Shown: positions 15,891 through 25,126, numbered from the stretch's first letter. The stretch: 37,620 bases of DNA from MAG-120531 sp963934855 (GCA_963934855.1 CAWWAC010000016.1:1-37620), one strand, 5' to 3'. Notes: generated by a model from the sequence alone, not told the origin. A program made the numbers and translations.

Positions 15891-16598
15891 ATGCCATATA
15901 AAAGAATATTACTCAAATTAAGTGGAGAAGCCCTTATGGGTGAAAAACAATACGGAATAGATCCAAAGCGTATTGCAGACTATGCAGATGAAATTAAAAC
16001 CGTTGTAGACAAGGGAGTTGAAGTAGCTATAGTAATTGGGGGTGGTAATATATTTAGAGGCGTTGCAGGAGCTAGTAATGGAATGGACCGGGTACAGGCA
16101 GATCACATGGGTATGCTAGCCACAGTAATAAACGGACTAGCGCTACAAAGTGCCTTAGAAGAAAAATCCATTCAAACACGTCTTCAATCCGCTATTGAAA
16201 TTAATGAAGTAGCAGAGCCATTTATACGAAGACGTGCCATGAGACACTTAGAAAAAGGCAGAGTGGTGATTTTTGGAGGAGGTACAGGAAACCCATACTT
16301 TACTACAGATTCTGCAGCTGTATTAAGAGCTATTGAAATTGAGGCAGATGTAATTATTAAAGGCACTAGGGTAGACGGTATTTACAGCTCAGACCCTGAA
16401 ATAGATAAAAATGCCATTAAATTTGAAAAAATATCCTTTAATGAGGTTCTCGCAAAAGGACTAAAAGTAATGGACACTACCGCCTTTACCTTGAGTCAAG
16501 AAAATAAATTGCCCATCATTGTTTTTGATATGAATAAAAAAGGCAATCTATTAAAAATTGTTTCAGGTGAAGCTATTGGAACTGTTGTAAACTTATAA
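15891..16598 (+). CDS. pyrH: UMP kinase
   Basis: A 235-residue bacterial UMP kinase of the amino-acid-kinase fold, which phosphorylates UMP to UDP in pyrimidine synthesis. Visible motifs are KRILLKLSGEALMG (phosphate-binding Lys), VIGGGNIFRG, ADHMGMLATVINGLAL, VIFGGGTGNPYFTTD and IIKGTRVDGIY. I take ATG 15891 (MPYKRILL) as the start. An upstream in-frame TTG at 15867 is the tail of the TATTTTTG promoter box and would add eight residues unlike the family. It is the first gene of a probable operon with frr, an RND exporter, asnS and rpoN. Confidence 0.97.
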   Translation: MPYKRILLKLSGEALMGEKQYGIDPKRIADYADEIKTVVDKGVEVAIVIGGGNIFRGVAGASNGMDRVQADHMGMLATVINGLALQSALEEKSIQTRLQSAIEINEVAEPFIRRRAMRHLEKGRVVIFGGGTGNPYFTTDSAAVLRAIEIEADVIIKGTRVDGIYSSDPEIDKNAIKFEKISFNEVLAKGLKVMDTTAFTLSQENKLPIIVFDMNKKGNLLKIVSGEAIGTVVNL

Positions 16599-16617
16599 AT
16601 TATAGATCTTTAAAAAG

Positions 16618-17172
16618 ATGAATGAAGAAGTAGATTTTATACTAGACAGCGCTAAAGAAAACATGAATAAGGCCATGGCGCACTTAGAAAAAGCATTTGC
16701 TAAAATTAGAGCAGGAAAAGCAAGCCCTATCATGCTATCTTCCGTCATGGTAGATTATTACGGATCACCTACACCGCTTTCTCAAGTGGCTAACGTGAAC
16801 ACAACAGATGCAAGAACAATTTCTGTTCAGCCCTGGGAAAAAAAAATGCTACATGAAATTGAAAAGGCAATAACAAACGCAAACTTAGGGTTTAATCCAA
16901 TGAACAATGGAGACCTCATTATTATTAATGTGCCACCACTTACAGAGGAGAGAAGAAGAGACTTAGCAAAACAAGCCAAAGCAGAGGCAGAAGACGCTAA
17001 AATTGGTGTCCGAAACTCAAGACAAGAAGCTAATAAAGATATAAAAGCAATAGAATTACCAGAAGATACTGCTAAAGATGCAGAAGCCTCTATTCAGGAA
17101 CTCACCAATCTATACAGTAAAAAAATAGAGGAGTTGCTAGCTGTAAAAGAAATAGAAATCATGAAGGTATAA
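16618..17172 (+). CDS. frr: Ribosome recycling factor
   Basis: A 184-residue RRF, which with EF-G splits post-termination ribosomes. The family pattern is complete: RAGKASPIMLSSVMVDYYG, PTPLSQVANV, WEKKMLHEIEKAI, PPLTEERRRDLAKQAK and the final helix. The length is typical. It begins 19 bases after pyrH and ends 19 bases before the RND gene. The pyrH-frr order is conserved across many bacteria. Confidence 0.98.
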   Translation: MNEEVDFILDSAKENMNKAMAHLEKAFAKIRAGKASPIMLSSVMVDYYGSPTPLSQVANVNTTDARTISVQPWEKKMLHEIEKAITNANLGFNPMNNGDLIIINVPPLTEERRRDLAKQAKAEAEDAKIGVRNSRQEANKDIKAIELPEDTAKDAEASIQELTNLYSKKIEELLAVKEIEIMKV

Positions 17173-17191
17173 GCCTTTTTAAAAAAACCTC

Positions 17192-19576
17192 ATGGCAGCA
17201 TATAGTACCCAAAATTTTTGGGCCATCACAGCGAGAATCATTCTAAGAAATAGAATTTTAATTCTTTTTGCTGTTTTACTCTTTACCGTTTTCATGTCTA
17301 TGCAATGGAAAAACATGCGTTTTTCCAACACAGAAGCAAATCTACTACCAGACCACCATCCGGTAAATATTGCATATCAGAAATTTGTTTCTCAATTTGG
17401 TGAAGAAGGAAATATCATTGCTATTGCGGTTAAAGACAGTGCCCTATTTAAATTAGAAAATTTTAGGCGTTGGAATAAACTAAGCAAACAATTTGCCGCA
17501 TTTCCAGAAGTCTCCTCTGTGCTGTCTACAGACAATCTAAAGCTATTAGAAAAATCTAATACAGAAGACAAGTTTGTAATGGCCCCCTTTATAGGGAGTG
17601 GTGCTTTAAACCAGCGAACTTTAGACAAAGCATTGCTAAGCCTTTACAACAATCAGCCTTTTTATGACCAGCTCCTTTTTAACAAAGAAACCGGAACTTT
17701 AAGAATGCTGGTTTATATGGACAAAGAGCTCCTAAATACCTCTGTAAGAAAAGACTTTGTTCTTAAAGACCTCAGAAAACTCATAGATGATTTTGAGAGA
17801 GATACTGGATTAACAGCTCATGTTTCTGGAATGCCTTACATCAGAACCATGAATGCCCAAAGTATTATTGACGAGATAGGCATTTTTATTTTAGGCGCGT
17901 TGGGGGTCACCTCCCTTATTTTCTTTTTCTTTTTTAGAAGTCTTAGGGCCACCCTTATTTCAATGTTGGTGGTTATTATTGGGGTTATGTGGTCTTTTGG
18001 TGTATTGGGCCTACTAGAGTATGAAATCACGGTCCTTACCGCACTCATCCCACCACTAATTATTGTGATAGGAATTCCCAATTGTATATTCCTCATTAAT
18101 AAATACCAACAAGAGGTTCAAAAACACGGCAACAAAGCTTTGTCTTTAAAGAGAGTGATATCAAAAATTGGGAATGCCACCCTAATGACTAATATTACAA
18201 CTGCCTCTGGATTTGCTACTTTTATTATTACAGAAAGCACCTTGCTTAAAGAGTTCGGAATTGTAGCCTCTATTAATATTATAGGAATCTTTATTTTATC
18301 ATTACTCATCATTCCTATTAGCTACTCCTTTATGCCCCTACCAAAGGACAAACACCTTAGGCATTTAAACAAAAAATGGATAGATCGTTTTGTTGGGAGT
18401 ATGGTGCGTATAGTTAGAGAACAAAGAATAGCAGTGTATATAGTCTCTGTGCTCTTATTAGCCACAAGTATTATTGGCATTTACCGGATAAAAACATCTG
18501 GAAGCCCAATAGAAGATATGCCTAAGGACAAGCCTTTTTTTAAAGACATTCGCTTCTTTGAACAGGAATTTAATGCCATTATGCCTATTGAAATAATCAT
18601 AGATACAAAAAGACCTAATGGCGTTTTAAAACCTTCCAACTTAAAACAGATGGAAGCCCTAAGCCAATATATAGAAGAAACACCAGAGCTATCAAAGCCT
18701 ATTTCTGTTGTAAACTTAGTGAAGTATTCTAAACAAGCTTACTACAACAACATTCCTAAATATTACCAACTCCCAACCAACCAAGAAAGGGGGTTTATTT
18801 TGTCTACCGCTCAAAACTCAGGAAGCGATGAAAATCTCTTAAAAAACTTCACAGACAGCACAGGACAAATAGCCAGAATGTCTACAGCCATTAAAGATGT
18901 GAAAACAGACCAAATGGAAGCGGTAGAGGCCAATCTTTTAGAGCAGGTTCAAAAACTGTTCCCTGCAGACCGATATGAGGTAGTGGTAACGGGAAAAGCA
19001 TTGCTGTTTTTAAAAGGTACCAAATACCTGATTAAAAACCTAATCATGTCATTGGCTTTGGCTATCTTCTTAATAGCCCTATTTATGGCCTATTTGTTTA
19101 GGTCTTTTAGAATGATTGTCATTTCACTAATTCCAAACCTACTCCCTCTGCTTGTGACTGCCGGGATGATGGGTTTTATAGGGGTACCCATAAAGCCATC
19201 TACTATTTTAGTATTCAGCATTGCTTTTGGAATTTCTGTAGATGATACTATTCATTTTTTAGCAAAATACAGGCAGGAACTCATTGCTAATAATTGGCGC
19301 ATAAAGCCTTCCGTATATGCAGCCTTAAAAGAAACAGGAGTTAGTATGTTTTACACCTCTATTGTTCTATTTTTTGGTTTTTCAGTATTTACAGTATCCA
19401 GTTTTGGAGGAACTATTGCGTTAGGAGGTCTGGTGTCTGCTACCCTTTTATTTGCCATGCTTTCTAATTTAATACTACTGCCATCTCTGTTATTATCATT
19501 AGAAAAAAGCATAGCTAACAAACAAACTTTAAAGAAACCACTAATAGATATTTTACCAAAAGAAAGTGAAGTTTAA
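17192..19576 (+). CDS. RND/MMPL-superfamily exporter
   Basis: A 794-residue integral membrane protein of the compact RND type (COG1033 / MMPL). It has two similar halves, each one membrane helix, a periplasmic loop of roughly 180 residues, then five helices. The first five-helix bundle follows ISGMPYIRTM-like sequence near residue 210-220. The second spans about 610-780 and includes FGISVDDTIHFLAKYR, whose Asp pair is typical of RND proton pathways. Members move lipids, hopanoids or hydrophobic molecules using the proton gradient. The cargo is not predictable here. It has no membrane-fusion or outer-membrane partner nearby. Close spacing (19 bases after frr) suggests cotranscription. Confidence 0.87.
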   Translation: MAAYSTQNFWAITARIILRNRILILFAVLLFTVFMSMQWKNMRFSNTEANLLPDHHPVNIAYQKFVSQFGEEGNIIAIAVKDSALFKLENFRRWNKLSKQFAAFPEVSSVLSTDNLKLLEKSNTEDKFVMAPFIGSGALNQRTLDKALLSLYNNQPFYDQLLFNKETGTLRMLVYMDKELLNTSVRKDFVLKDLRKLIDDFERDTGLTAHVSGMPYIRTMNAQSIIDEIGIFILGALGVTSLIFFFFFRSLRATLISMLVVIIGVMWSFGVLGLLEYEITVLTALIPPLIIVIGIPNCIFLINKYQQEVQKHGNKALSLKRVISKIGNATLMTNITTASGFATFIITESTLLKEFGIVASINIIGIFILSLLIIPISYSFMPLPKDKHLRHLNKKWIDRFVGSMVRIVREQRIAVYIVSVLLLATSIIGIYRIKTSGSPIEDMPKDKPFFKDIRFFEQEFNAIMPIEIIIDTKRPNGVLKPSNLKQMEALSQYIEETPELSKPISVVNLVKYSKQAYYNNIPKYYQLPTNQERGFILSTAQNSGSDENLLKNFTDSTGQIARMSTAIKDVKTDQMEAVEANLLEQVQKLFPADRYEVVVTGKALLFLKGTKYLIKNLIMSLALAIFLIALFMAYLFRSFRMIVISLIPNLLPLLVTAGMMGFIGVPIKPSTILVFSIAFGISVDDTIHFLAKYRQELIANNWRIKPSVYAALKETGVSMFYTSIVLFFGFSVFTVSSFGGTIALGGLVSATLLFAMLSNLILLPSLLLSLEKSIANKQTLKKPLIDILPKESEV

Positions 19577-19621
19577 CTGTTTAAACTATCTTTAATTTTT
19601 AATTGTATTGGAATAAAAAGC

Positions 19622-21055
19622 ATGATAACACCCAGAATAAAAACCGTTTTAAAAGACACAGCTCCGCTCACTACTTTAAGTGTTCAAGGTTGGGTAAGAA
19701 GTTTTAGAAGTAACCGTTTTATAGCTTTAAACGACGGTTCTTGCATAGATAATATTCAGTGCGTAATTGATTTTGAATCTTTTGATGAAAATTTATTAAA
19801 AAAAATTAGCACAGGTGCTGCCTTAAAAATTACAGGATTGTTACAAGAGAGCCAAGGAAAAGGCCAGCGTGTAGAAATTCAAGCCACAGAGGTAGTAGTC
19901 CTTGGAGTTTCAGACCCTGAAACATTCCCCATACAACCTAAAAAACACTCCTTAGAATTTTTAAGACAAAATGCGCACTTAAGAGTGCGTACTAATACTT
20001 TTAGTGCTGTGATGAGGGTCAGGTCTGCCCTTTCTTTTGGGGTACACCAATACTTTAGAAGTCAGGACTTTAATTATGTACACACACCTATCATAACAGG
20101 ATCAGATGCTGAGGGGGCAGGAGAAATGTTTAGAGTATCTACCTTAAACCCTAAATCACCTCCTTTAACAGAGGCTGGAGAAATTAATTATAAAGAGGAC
20201 TTTTTTGGAAAAGAGACCAACTTAACAGTTTCTGGACAATTAGAGGCAGAAACATTTGCTATGGCGCTAGGTAAAGTCTACACCTTTGGGCCAACCTTTA
20301 GAGCAGAAAACTCTAATACATCAAGGCACTTGGCAGAATTTTGGATGATAGAGCCGGAGATGGCTTTCTATGACTTAGACGCCAATATGGATTTGGCGGA
20401 AGATTTCATAAAAAAAGTACTGATATATATATTAGAAAATTGTCAGGAAGATTTAAAATTTCTTGAAAATAGGCTATTAGAAGAAGAAAAACAAAAGCCT
20501 CAAGACCAAAGAAGTGATATGCCCCTTATAGAAAAACTACGTTTTATAGTAGATCAAAATTTTGTGAGACTCACTTATACAGAAGCCATTGAAATTCTTG
20601 AAAACTGCACCCCTAACAAAAAAAAGAAATTCAAATACCCCATAGAGGGCTGGGGAGCAGATTTACAGAGTGAACACGAAAGGTTTTTGGTAGAAAAGCA
20701 CTTTAAATGTCCCGTTATTCTATTTGATTATCCAGCAGACATTAAAGCATTTTATATGCGTTTAAACGATGACAAAAAAACGGTTCGCGCTATGGATATT
20801 CTATTTCCGGGTATTGGAGAAATAGTAGGAGGTTCACAAAGAGAAGAAAGATTAGAAGTTTTAGAGGCGCGCATGAAAGCTATGGGAGTAGATGAAAAAG
20901 AACTATGGTGGTACAAAGACCTTAGAAAATACGGAACTGCAGTACACTCAGGATTTGGATTAGGTTTTGAAAGGCTGGTCTTATTTGCTACTGGAATGAG
21001 CAATATTAGAGACGTCATTCCTTTTCCAAGAACCCCACAAAACGCAGAATTTTAA
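19622..21055 (+). CDS. asnS: Asparaginyl-tRNA synthetase
   Basis: A 477-residue class IIb synthetase that charges tRNA-Asn. An N-terminal OB-fold anticodon-binding domain (SVQGWVRSFRSN..ALNDGS) leads to the catalytic core. Motif 2 surrounds FGPTFRAENSNTSRHLAEFWMIEPE, given here as the key residues F-R-E-R-H-E. Motif 3 is GFGLGFERL. The insertion KKKKFKYPIEGWGADLQSEHE and the ending RDVIPFPRTPQNAEF are typical of AsnRS rather than AspRS. It follows the RND gene by 45 bases and precedes rpoN by 56. Confidence 0.97.
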   Translation: MITPRIKTVLKDTAPLTTLSVQGWVRSFRSNRFIALNDGSCIDNIQCVIDFESFDENLLKKISTGAALKITGLLQESQGKGQRVEIQATEVVVLGVSDPETFPIQPKKHSLEFLRQNAHLRVRTNTFSAVMRVRSALSFGVHQYFRSQDFNYVHTPIITGSDAEGAGEMFRVSTLNPKSPPLTEAGEINYKEDFFGKETNLTVSGQLEAETFAMALGKVYTFGPTFRAENSNTSRHLAEFWMIEPEMAFYDLDANMDLAEDFIKKVLIYILENCQEDLKFLENRLLEEEKQKPQDQRSDMPLIEKLRFIVDQNFVRLTYTEAIEILENCTPNKKKKFKYPIEGWGADLQSEHERFLVEKHFKCPVILFDYPADIKAFYMRLNDDKKTVRAMDILFPGIGEIVGGSQREERLEVLEARMKAMGVDEKELWWYKDLRKYGTAVHSGFGLGFERLVLFATGMSNIRDVIPFPRTPQNAEF

Positions 21056-21111
21056 TTTCTCAAACTAAAATACTTTCTATAATTTAAGGTATTGAATAGT
21101 CCATCACTATA

Positions 21112-22575
21112 ATGTTAAAACAATATCTTCAATTTAAACTTTCTCAAAAGCTGTCTCCACAACAGATTCAGCTTATGAAGCTCATTCAGCTTCCTACTCA
21201 GGCTTTTGAACAGAGACTCAGGCAGGAACTAGAGAATAATCCAGCATTAGAAACAGGAAAAGAAGTCTTAGAAGGGGCAGACGACCTCTATGACGACAAC
21301 TATGAGGATGACTATAAAGAAGACAACGAACACATTGAAGCAGAAGACATTAATATAGATGAATACCTGAGTGATGACGAAATACCAGACTATAGGACAC
21401 AGTCTAATAATTATTCAGAAGATACAGAAGAAAAAACCATACCCTATGCTGCGGGCACTTCTTTTTACCAATTTCTATCAGCACAATTACAACAGCAATT
21501 TATAGCTCAAGACCACTGGATTATTGCAGAATTCCTTATTGGAAGTATAGACGAGACAGGATATATAAGAAGGCCATTAGCAGATTTAGTAGATGATTTG
21601 GCCTTTTCAGAAAATATACACACAAAAGTAGAAGTATTAGAAAATATACTCAGAAATATCCAACAATTAGACCCCCCAGGAGTGGGTGCTACAAGCCTTT
21701 CTGAATGTTTATTACTTCAGTTAAAAAGAAAAACGCTCACACAGGCTGTGGAAGACGCCACAGAAATTATAACGAAGTCTTTTGACGCCTTTTCAAAGAA
21801 GCACTTTACCAAACTCATCACTAAGCACCAACTTACAGAGAGTGCCTTAAAAGAAGCTATAGGCGTCATAGAAAAGCTAAATCCAAAGCCCGGTAGTTCC
21901 TTTTCTGATGGCAGTAAAATAGTATCACATATAGTACCAGATTTTAGTCTAAACATAGTAGAAGGAGAATTAGAGCTTCAATTAAACGGAAGAAATGCTC
22001 CTGAACTACACATTTCAAGGTCTTATAATAATATGCTAGCGGGTTATAAGGAAAGTAAGCAAAAGACCCATACTCAAAAAGAGACCGTATCCTTTATTAA
22101 ACAAAAACTAGACTCGGCCAAGTGGTTTATCGAAGCTATTAAACAAAGACAGCAAACCCTTTATCTCACTATGGGTGCCATCATAGATTTTCAAGAAGCA
22201 TATTTCCTTAGTGGCGACGAGCGAAAGTTAAAACCCATGATACTCAAAGATATTGCAGACAAAATAAACATGGATATTTCTACTGTTTCTAGAGTAGCCA
22301 ACAGCAAATACATTGACACCCCGTATGGCACTAAGCTTGTAAAAAGCTATTTTTCTGAAGGGATGAAAAATGAAAAGGGAGAGGACGTTTCTACCAGAGA
22401 AATTAAGAAAATAGTAGAAAATCTAATTTCTAAAGAAAATAAGAAAAACCCAGTGACTGATGACAAATTAGCCGCTCTCTTAAAAGAAAAAGGCTACCTA
22501 ATAGCCAGAAGAACGGTAGCAAAATACAGAGAACAATTAGACATCCCAGTAGCCAGATTAAGGAAAGAAATATAA
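21112..22575 (+). CDS. rpoN: RNA polymerase sigma-54 factor
   Basis: A 487-residue sigma-54. Region I is Gln/Leu-rich at the N-terminus (LKQYLQFKLSQKLSPQQIQLMKLIQL), with FEQRLRQELENNPALE after it. Region II is acidic (about residues 50-110, many Asp/Glu). Region III contains the core-binding part and a helix-turn-helix near DISTVSRVANSKYI. The RpoN box ARRTVAKYREQL lies near the C-terminus and reads the -24 promoter element. It needs AAA+ activators, none of which is encoded in this window. It ends the pyrH-to-rpoN run and is followed by a terminator. Confidence 0.97.
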   Translation: MLKQYLQFKLSQKLSPQQIQLMKLIQLPTQAFEQRLRQELENNPALETGKEVLEGADDLYDDNYEDDYKEDNEHIEAEDINIDEYLSDDEIPDYRTQSNNYSEDTEEKTIPYAAGTSFYQFLSAQLQQQFIAQDHWIIAEFLIGSIDETGYIRRPLADLVDDLAFSENIHTKVEVLENILRNIQQLDPPGVGATSLSECLLLQLKRKTLTQAVEDATEIITKSFDAFSKKHFTKLITKHQLTESALKEAIGVIEKLNPKPGSSFSDGSKIVSHIVPDFSLNIVEGELELQLNGRNAPELHISRSYNNMLAGYKESKQKTHTQKETVSFIKQKLDSAKWFIEAIKQRQQTLYLTMGAIIDFQEAYFLSGDERKLKPMILKDIADKINMDISTVSRVANSKYIDTPYGTKLVKSYFSEGMKNEKGEDVSTREIKKIVENLISKENKKNPVTDDKLAALLKEKGYLIARRTVAKYREQLDIPVARLRKEI

Positions 22576-22579
22576 CAAA

Positions 22580-22609
22580 AAAACCCAAGCGAAAGCTTGG
22601 GTTTTTTTT
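22580..22609 (+). terminator. Intrinsic terminator after rpoN, probably bidirectional
   Basis: ACCCAAGC pairs with GCTTGGGT around a GAAA tetraloop, with flanking A-run and eight T. It sits between convergent rpoN and exbD2 (stop at 22626). The A-run on the left provides seven T for the opposite strand, so it can end both transcripts. Confidence 0.92.
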
Positions 22610-22625
22610 GTAACTATCCTATTTT

Positions 22626-23108
22626 TTACTGTAAGTTTCTAAAAGCATCACCGTCATAGGTGGTGTAGTTTACTTTTAAAGCATTTACTTTTCTAAGCTC
22701 CAACTTAATATCAGAAATAATACCCATGTTGGCATATTTATCTACTTTAAGAGATGTAGTTAGTACGTTTTGCAATTCCTGTGGTTTTTTAGCACGTTCT
22801 TGCAAAATATAGTCTCCTACATCTGAAGCATTCGCAAACTTGTCATTTAATTGTATTTTTGTCTCTGTTCCAAATACTTTTTGATACTCCTGTGTAGGCC
22901 TACCAGCATAGATGTATATAATCCTATCTTTCTTTTCTAACTTTTTAATCTCATTTGCATTTGGAAGGATATTTTCTACTTTTAAAGAACTGTCTTTCAT
23001 GACGGTAACCGTCATGAAAAAGAACAAAAGCATAAACACAATATCTGGTAAGGAAGCTGTGGATACAGCTGGTAATTCACCGTCTTTCTTTTTACTAAAC
23101 TTAGACAT
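22626..23108 (-). CDS. exbD: ExbD/TolR-type biopolymer transport protein (second copy)
   Basis: A 160-residue single-span protein. A short cytosolic N-terminus leads to one membrane helix, STASLPDIVFMLLFFFMTVT, with the conserved proton-carrying aspartate at Asp22. The periplasmic domain follows. ExbD/TolR proteins couple proton flow through ExbB to outer-membrane work via TonB or Tol. It is the last gene of the exbB cluster, 19 bases after the first exbD. The region coding for the end of the helix contains a 25-base inverted repeat (22995-23019). Confidence 0.92.
   Translation of the reverse strand: MSKFSKKKDGELPAVSTASLPDIVFMLLFFFMTVTVMKDSSLKVENILPNANEIKKLEKKDRIIYIYAGRPTQEYQKVFGTETKIQLNDKFANASDVGDYILQERAKKPQELQNVLTTSLKVDKYANMGIISDIKLELRKVNALKVNYTTYDGDAFRNLQ
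22995..23019. repeat. Perfect inverted repeat inside exbD2
   Basis: Two 12-base arms, TTTCATGACGGT and ACCGTCATGAAA, are exact reverse complements around a single A. The repeat lies within codons for the end of the membrane helix (F-M-T-V-T-V-M-K). Confidence 0.8.
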
Positions 23109-23127
23109 ATTATATGTTTTGCTTTAA

Positions 23128-23748
23128 TTAATTATTTGACGTTTCCGCTTCAGAGAACTTTTGAGGAAACAAATCTTGTATGGCTTTGACCTTGTCCTTA
23201 AGTTCATCCCTAACGCTTTCCACCGTTTCAGGATTTAAATAAGCAGCTTCCATAGAAGTAAAATCACGTTTGTACAAACGTTGTGCTTCCCTATTTCTAA
23301 GGTCATTGTAAGCCCCTACAATTTCATTCTGTACGGTAATATAAGTACCGTATGGGGTTTCTCTGTCATTCTTTAAAGAAATAATTGCTTTAGTAGGATT
23401 GTCAGATGAACTGGCGTTTCTTGAGCCTTGGCAAAAATTACAATAGTCTGCAGAACCAGATGGTGCTCCACCATTATCCAAGAAACCTATAGCTTTTTCT
23501 CTCAATTGAGAAATTTCTACCAATTCTTCGTCAGCAAAAAGCTGTCCATTTTTATTTATAATTACTTCAAAGATGTTTTTCTGTTTAATAACCACGTCAG
23601 TTTCTGGCGGCTCTATAGGCGGTAACATTCTGTCTAAACCTGCATCTGTTTCTATAGTAGTGGTTACTAAGAAAAAGATAAGCAGCAAGAAAGCAATGTC
23701 TGCCATAGATCCGGCATTAACTTCTGGTGGCGCTCCTCTTTTTGGCAT
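23128..23748 (-). CDS. exbD: ExbD/TolR-type biopolymer transport protein (first copy)
   Basis: A 206-residue ExbD homologue. The N-terminal helix NAGSMADIAFLLLIFFLVTT has the conserved Asp17. The periplasmic part is longer than in classical ExbD (about 140 residues). It contains an insertion with two cysteines, C103-N-F-C106, and an Arg/Glu-rich C-terminal helix. The CxxC would lie in the oxidising periplasm, so a disulfide or metal contact is possible. It sits 12 bases after the unknown membrane protein gene and 19 bases before the second exbD. Having two different ExbDs beside one ExbB suggests a mixed complex. Confidence 0.92.
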   Translation of the reverse strand: MPKRGAPPEVNAGSMADIAFLLLIFFLVTTTIETDAGLDRMLPPIEPPETDVVIKQKNIFEVIINKNGQLFADEELVEISQLREKAIGFLDNGGAPSGSADYCNFCQGSRNASSSDNPTKAIISLKNDRETPYGTYITVQNEIVGAYNDLRNREAQRLYKRDFTSMEAAYLNPETVESVRDELKDKVKAIQDLFPQKFSEAETSNN

Positions 23749-23760
23749 ACTTACGTTGTT

Positions 23761-24204
23761 TTATTTAGTGAAAAATCTCATGATTCCAGGGACAACCATC
23801 AGGCCAACAGCCACAAGGGTTAGTATGAAAAACATATTTAGTCCCATACCAATATTTCTAACGGTAGACTCTGTTGTAGGATTTCCTTTGTCAGCCATAG
23901 CAGCTAAATCAATATCAGTGCCAGAGGCAGCGATATAAGAAATTAATACTATTGCTAAGAAACCACCAATGGAGAACAATGCCTTCTTAATATTTTCCTT
24001 TGTAGAGAAAAGTTTTTGAAATGCAAAGTAAAAACTAAATAGAACTGCAACCGCAAGAAGTAAGTAAGTAATTGAAAACATAAGGGTCATAGCTGAGCTC
24101 TCTGCAGCTTCTGAAGCTGGAACATCTGAGCCAGGCAATTGGAACCATAAAATAGCTCCAAGGGCACCAAAAACGACTAATGCAATTTTTAATATTTTGT
24201 GCAT
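23761..24204 (-). CDS. Conserved-context four-helix membrane protein, unknown
   Basis: 147 residues with about four hydrophobic segments: roughly 5-22 (ALVVFGALGAILWF), 40-65, 77-93 and 122-142. Between helices 3 and 4 is a polar loop, ASGTDIDLAAMADKGNPTTE. I do not recognise a domain. It lies between exbB (26 bases upstream) and exbD1 (12 bases downstream), so it is almost certainly cotranslated with the proton-channel proteins. It may be an accessory subunit of that complex. This is inference from position only. Confidence 0.8.
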   Translation of the reverse strand: MHKILKIALVVFGALGAILWFQLPGSDVPASEAAESSAMTLMFSITYLLLAVAVLFSFYFAFQKLFSTKENIKKALFSIGGFLAIVLISYIAASGTDIDLAAMADKGNPTTESTVRNIGMGLNMFFILTLVAVGLMVVPGIMRFFTK

Positions 24205-24230
24205 AACATTGGGTATTTAATAGGTTCTTA

Positions 24231-24959
24231 TTATTTTTTGTGATCTACTAGCATATCTATCAATGCAATAGATGAGTCTTCCATGTCATTTACAATACCA
24301 TCTATTTTAGCGATGATATAATTATAAAAAATTTGAAGAATAATAGCCGTAATAAGTCCAAATACTGTGGTTAAAAGAGCTACTTGAATATCTCCTGCAA
24401 TTAAAGAAGCACTTAAGTTACCTACAGCAGCAATTTTTTGGAAAGCCTGGATCATACCAATTACAGTACCCATAAAACCAAGCATTGGAGCAATAGCTAT
24501 AAATAAAGACAACCAAGAAACGTTCTTCTCTAATTGTCCCATTTGAACACCACCGTAAGCAACAACTGCTTTTTCAGCAGACTCGATGCTCTCTCCAGCT
24601 CTGTCTAAACCTTGGTAGTAAATAGAAGCTACAGGTCCTTTTGTGTCTCTACAGATTTCTTTGGCTGCATTAACTCCTCCAGATTTTAAAGCTGCTTCCA
24701 CCGCTTCTTTTAATTTTGTTGTGTTAGTCGTTGCAAGATTAAGGAAAATAATTCTTTCTATTGCAACTGCCAATCCTAAGATTAAACACAACAATACAAT
24801 ACCCATAAAGGAAGCCCCTCCCTGGATAAATTGCTCTTTAAGAACTTGAGTAAAACCTTTAGCAGCAGCATCGTCTTGAACCAATGTAACAGCACTTGCA
24901 GTATTTGTACCTAATACAAATAACCCAGACATAGCTAGGATAGAGAATAATCTTTTCAT
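24231..24959 (-). CDS. exbB: MotA/TolQ/ExbB proton channel family protein
   Basis: A 242-residue ExbB homologue. It starts with a signal-peptide-like segment (MKRLFSILAMSGLFVLGTNTASA), common in Bacteroidota ExbB. Then come three membrane helices: about 50-70, 145-170 (SLFIAIAPMLGFMGTVIGMI) and 190-215. The motif GFMGTVIGMIQAF and the threonine-containing third helix are typical of the proton path. It forms the pentameric channel around ExbD. It is the first gene of exbB-unknown-exbD-exbD and lies about 80 bases downstream of tRNA-Ser. No perfect TAnnTTTG is visible in the AT-rich gap. Confidence 0.94.
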   Translation of the reverse strand: MKRLFSILAMSGLFVLGTNTASAVTLVQDDAAAKGFTQVLKEQFIQGGASFMGIVLLCLILGLAVAIERIIFLNLATTNTTKLKEAVEAALKSGGVNAAKEICRDTKGPVASIYYQGLDRAGESIESAEKAVVAYGGVQMGQLEKNVSWLSLFIAIAPMLGFMGTVIGMIQAFQKIAAVGNLSASLIAGDIQVALLTTVFGLITAIILQIFYNYIIAKIDGIVNDMEDSSIALIDMLVDHKK

Positions 24960-25038
24960 TTTTTAAAAACTTAATTTAGTTAATTAATTGGTTAAAGATA
25001 AATAAAAATTATAATTATTAATACTAAAACTTAATAAG

Positions 25039-25126
25039 CAGAGAGGAAGGGATTCGAACCCTCGATACACTTTTGGTGTATACACGCTTTCCAGGCGTGC
25101 GCCTTCGACCGCTCGGCCACCTCTCT
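25039..25126 (-). tRNA. tRNA-Ser (anticodon GGA)
   Basis: An 88-base class II tRNA on the minus strand. The acceptor stem pairs AGAGAGG with CCTCTCT, with G as the serine-type discriminator. The anticodon stem CACGC/GCGTG closes CTGGAAA, giving GGA. The long variable arm (TATACACC..GTGTATC) is typical of serine tRNA. CCA is not encoded. It lies 65 bases after ansA on the same strand, and I could not find a good promoter of its own, so it may be read from the upstream genes. Confidence 0.95.
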
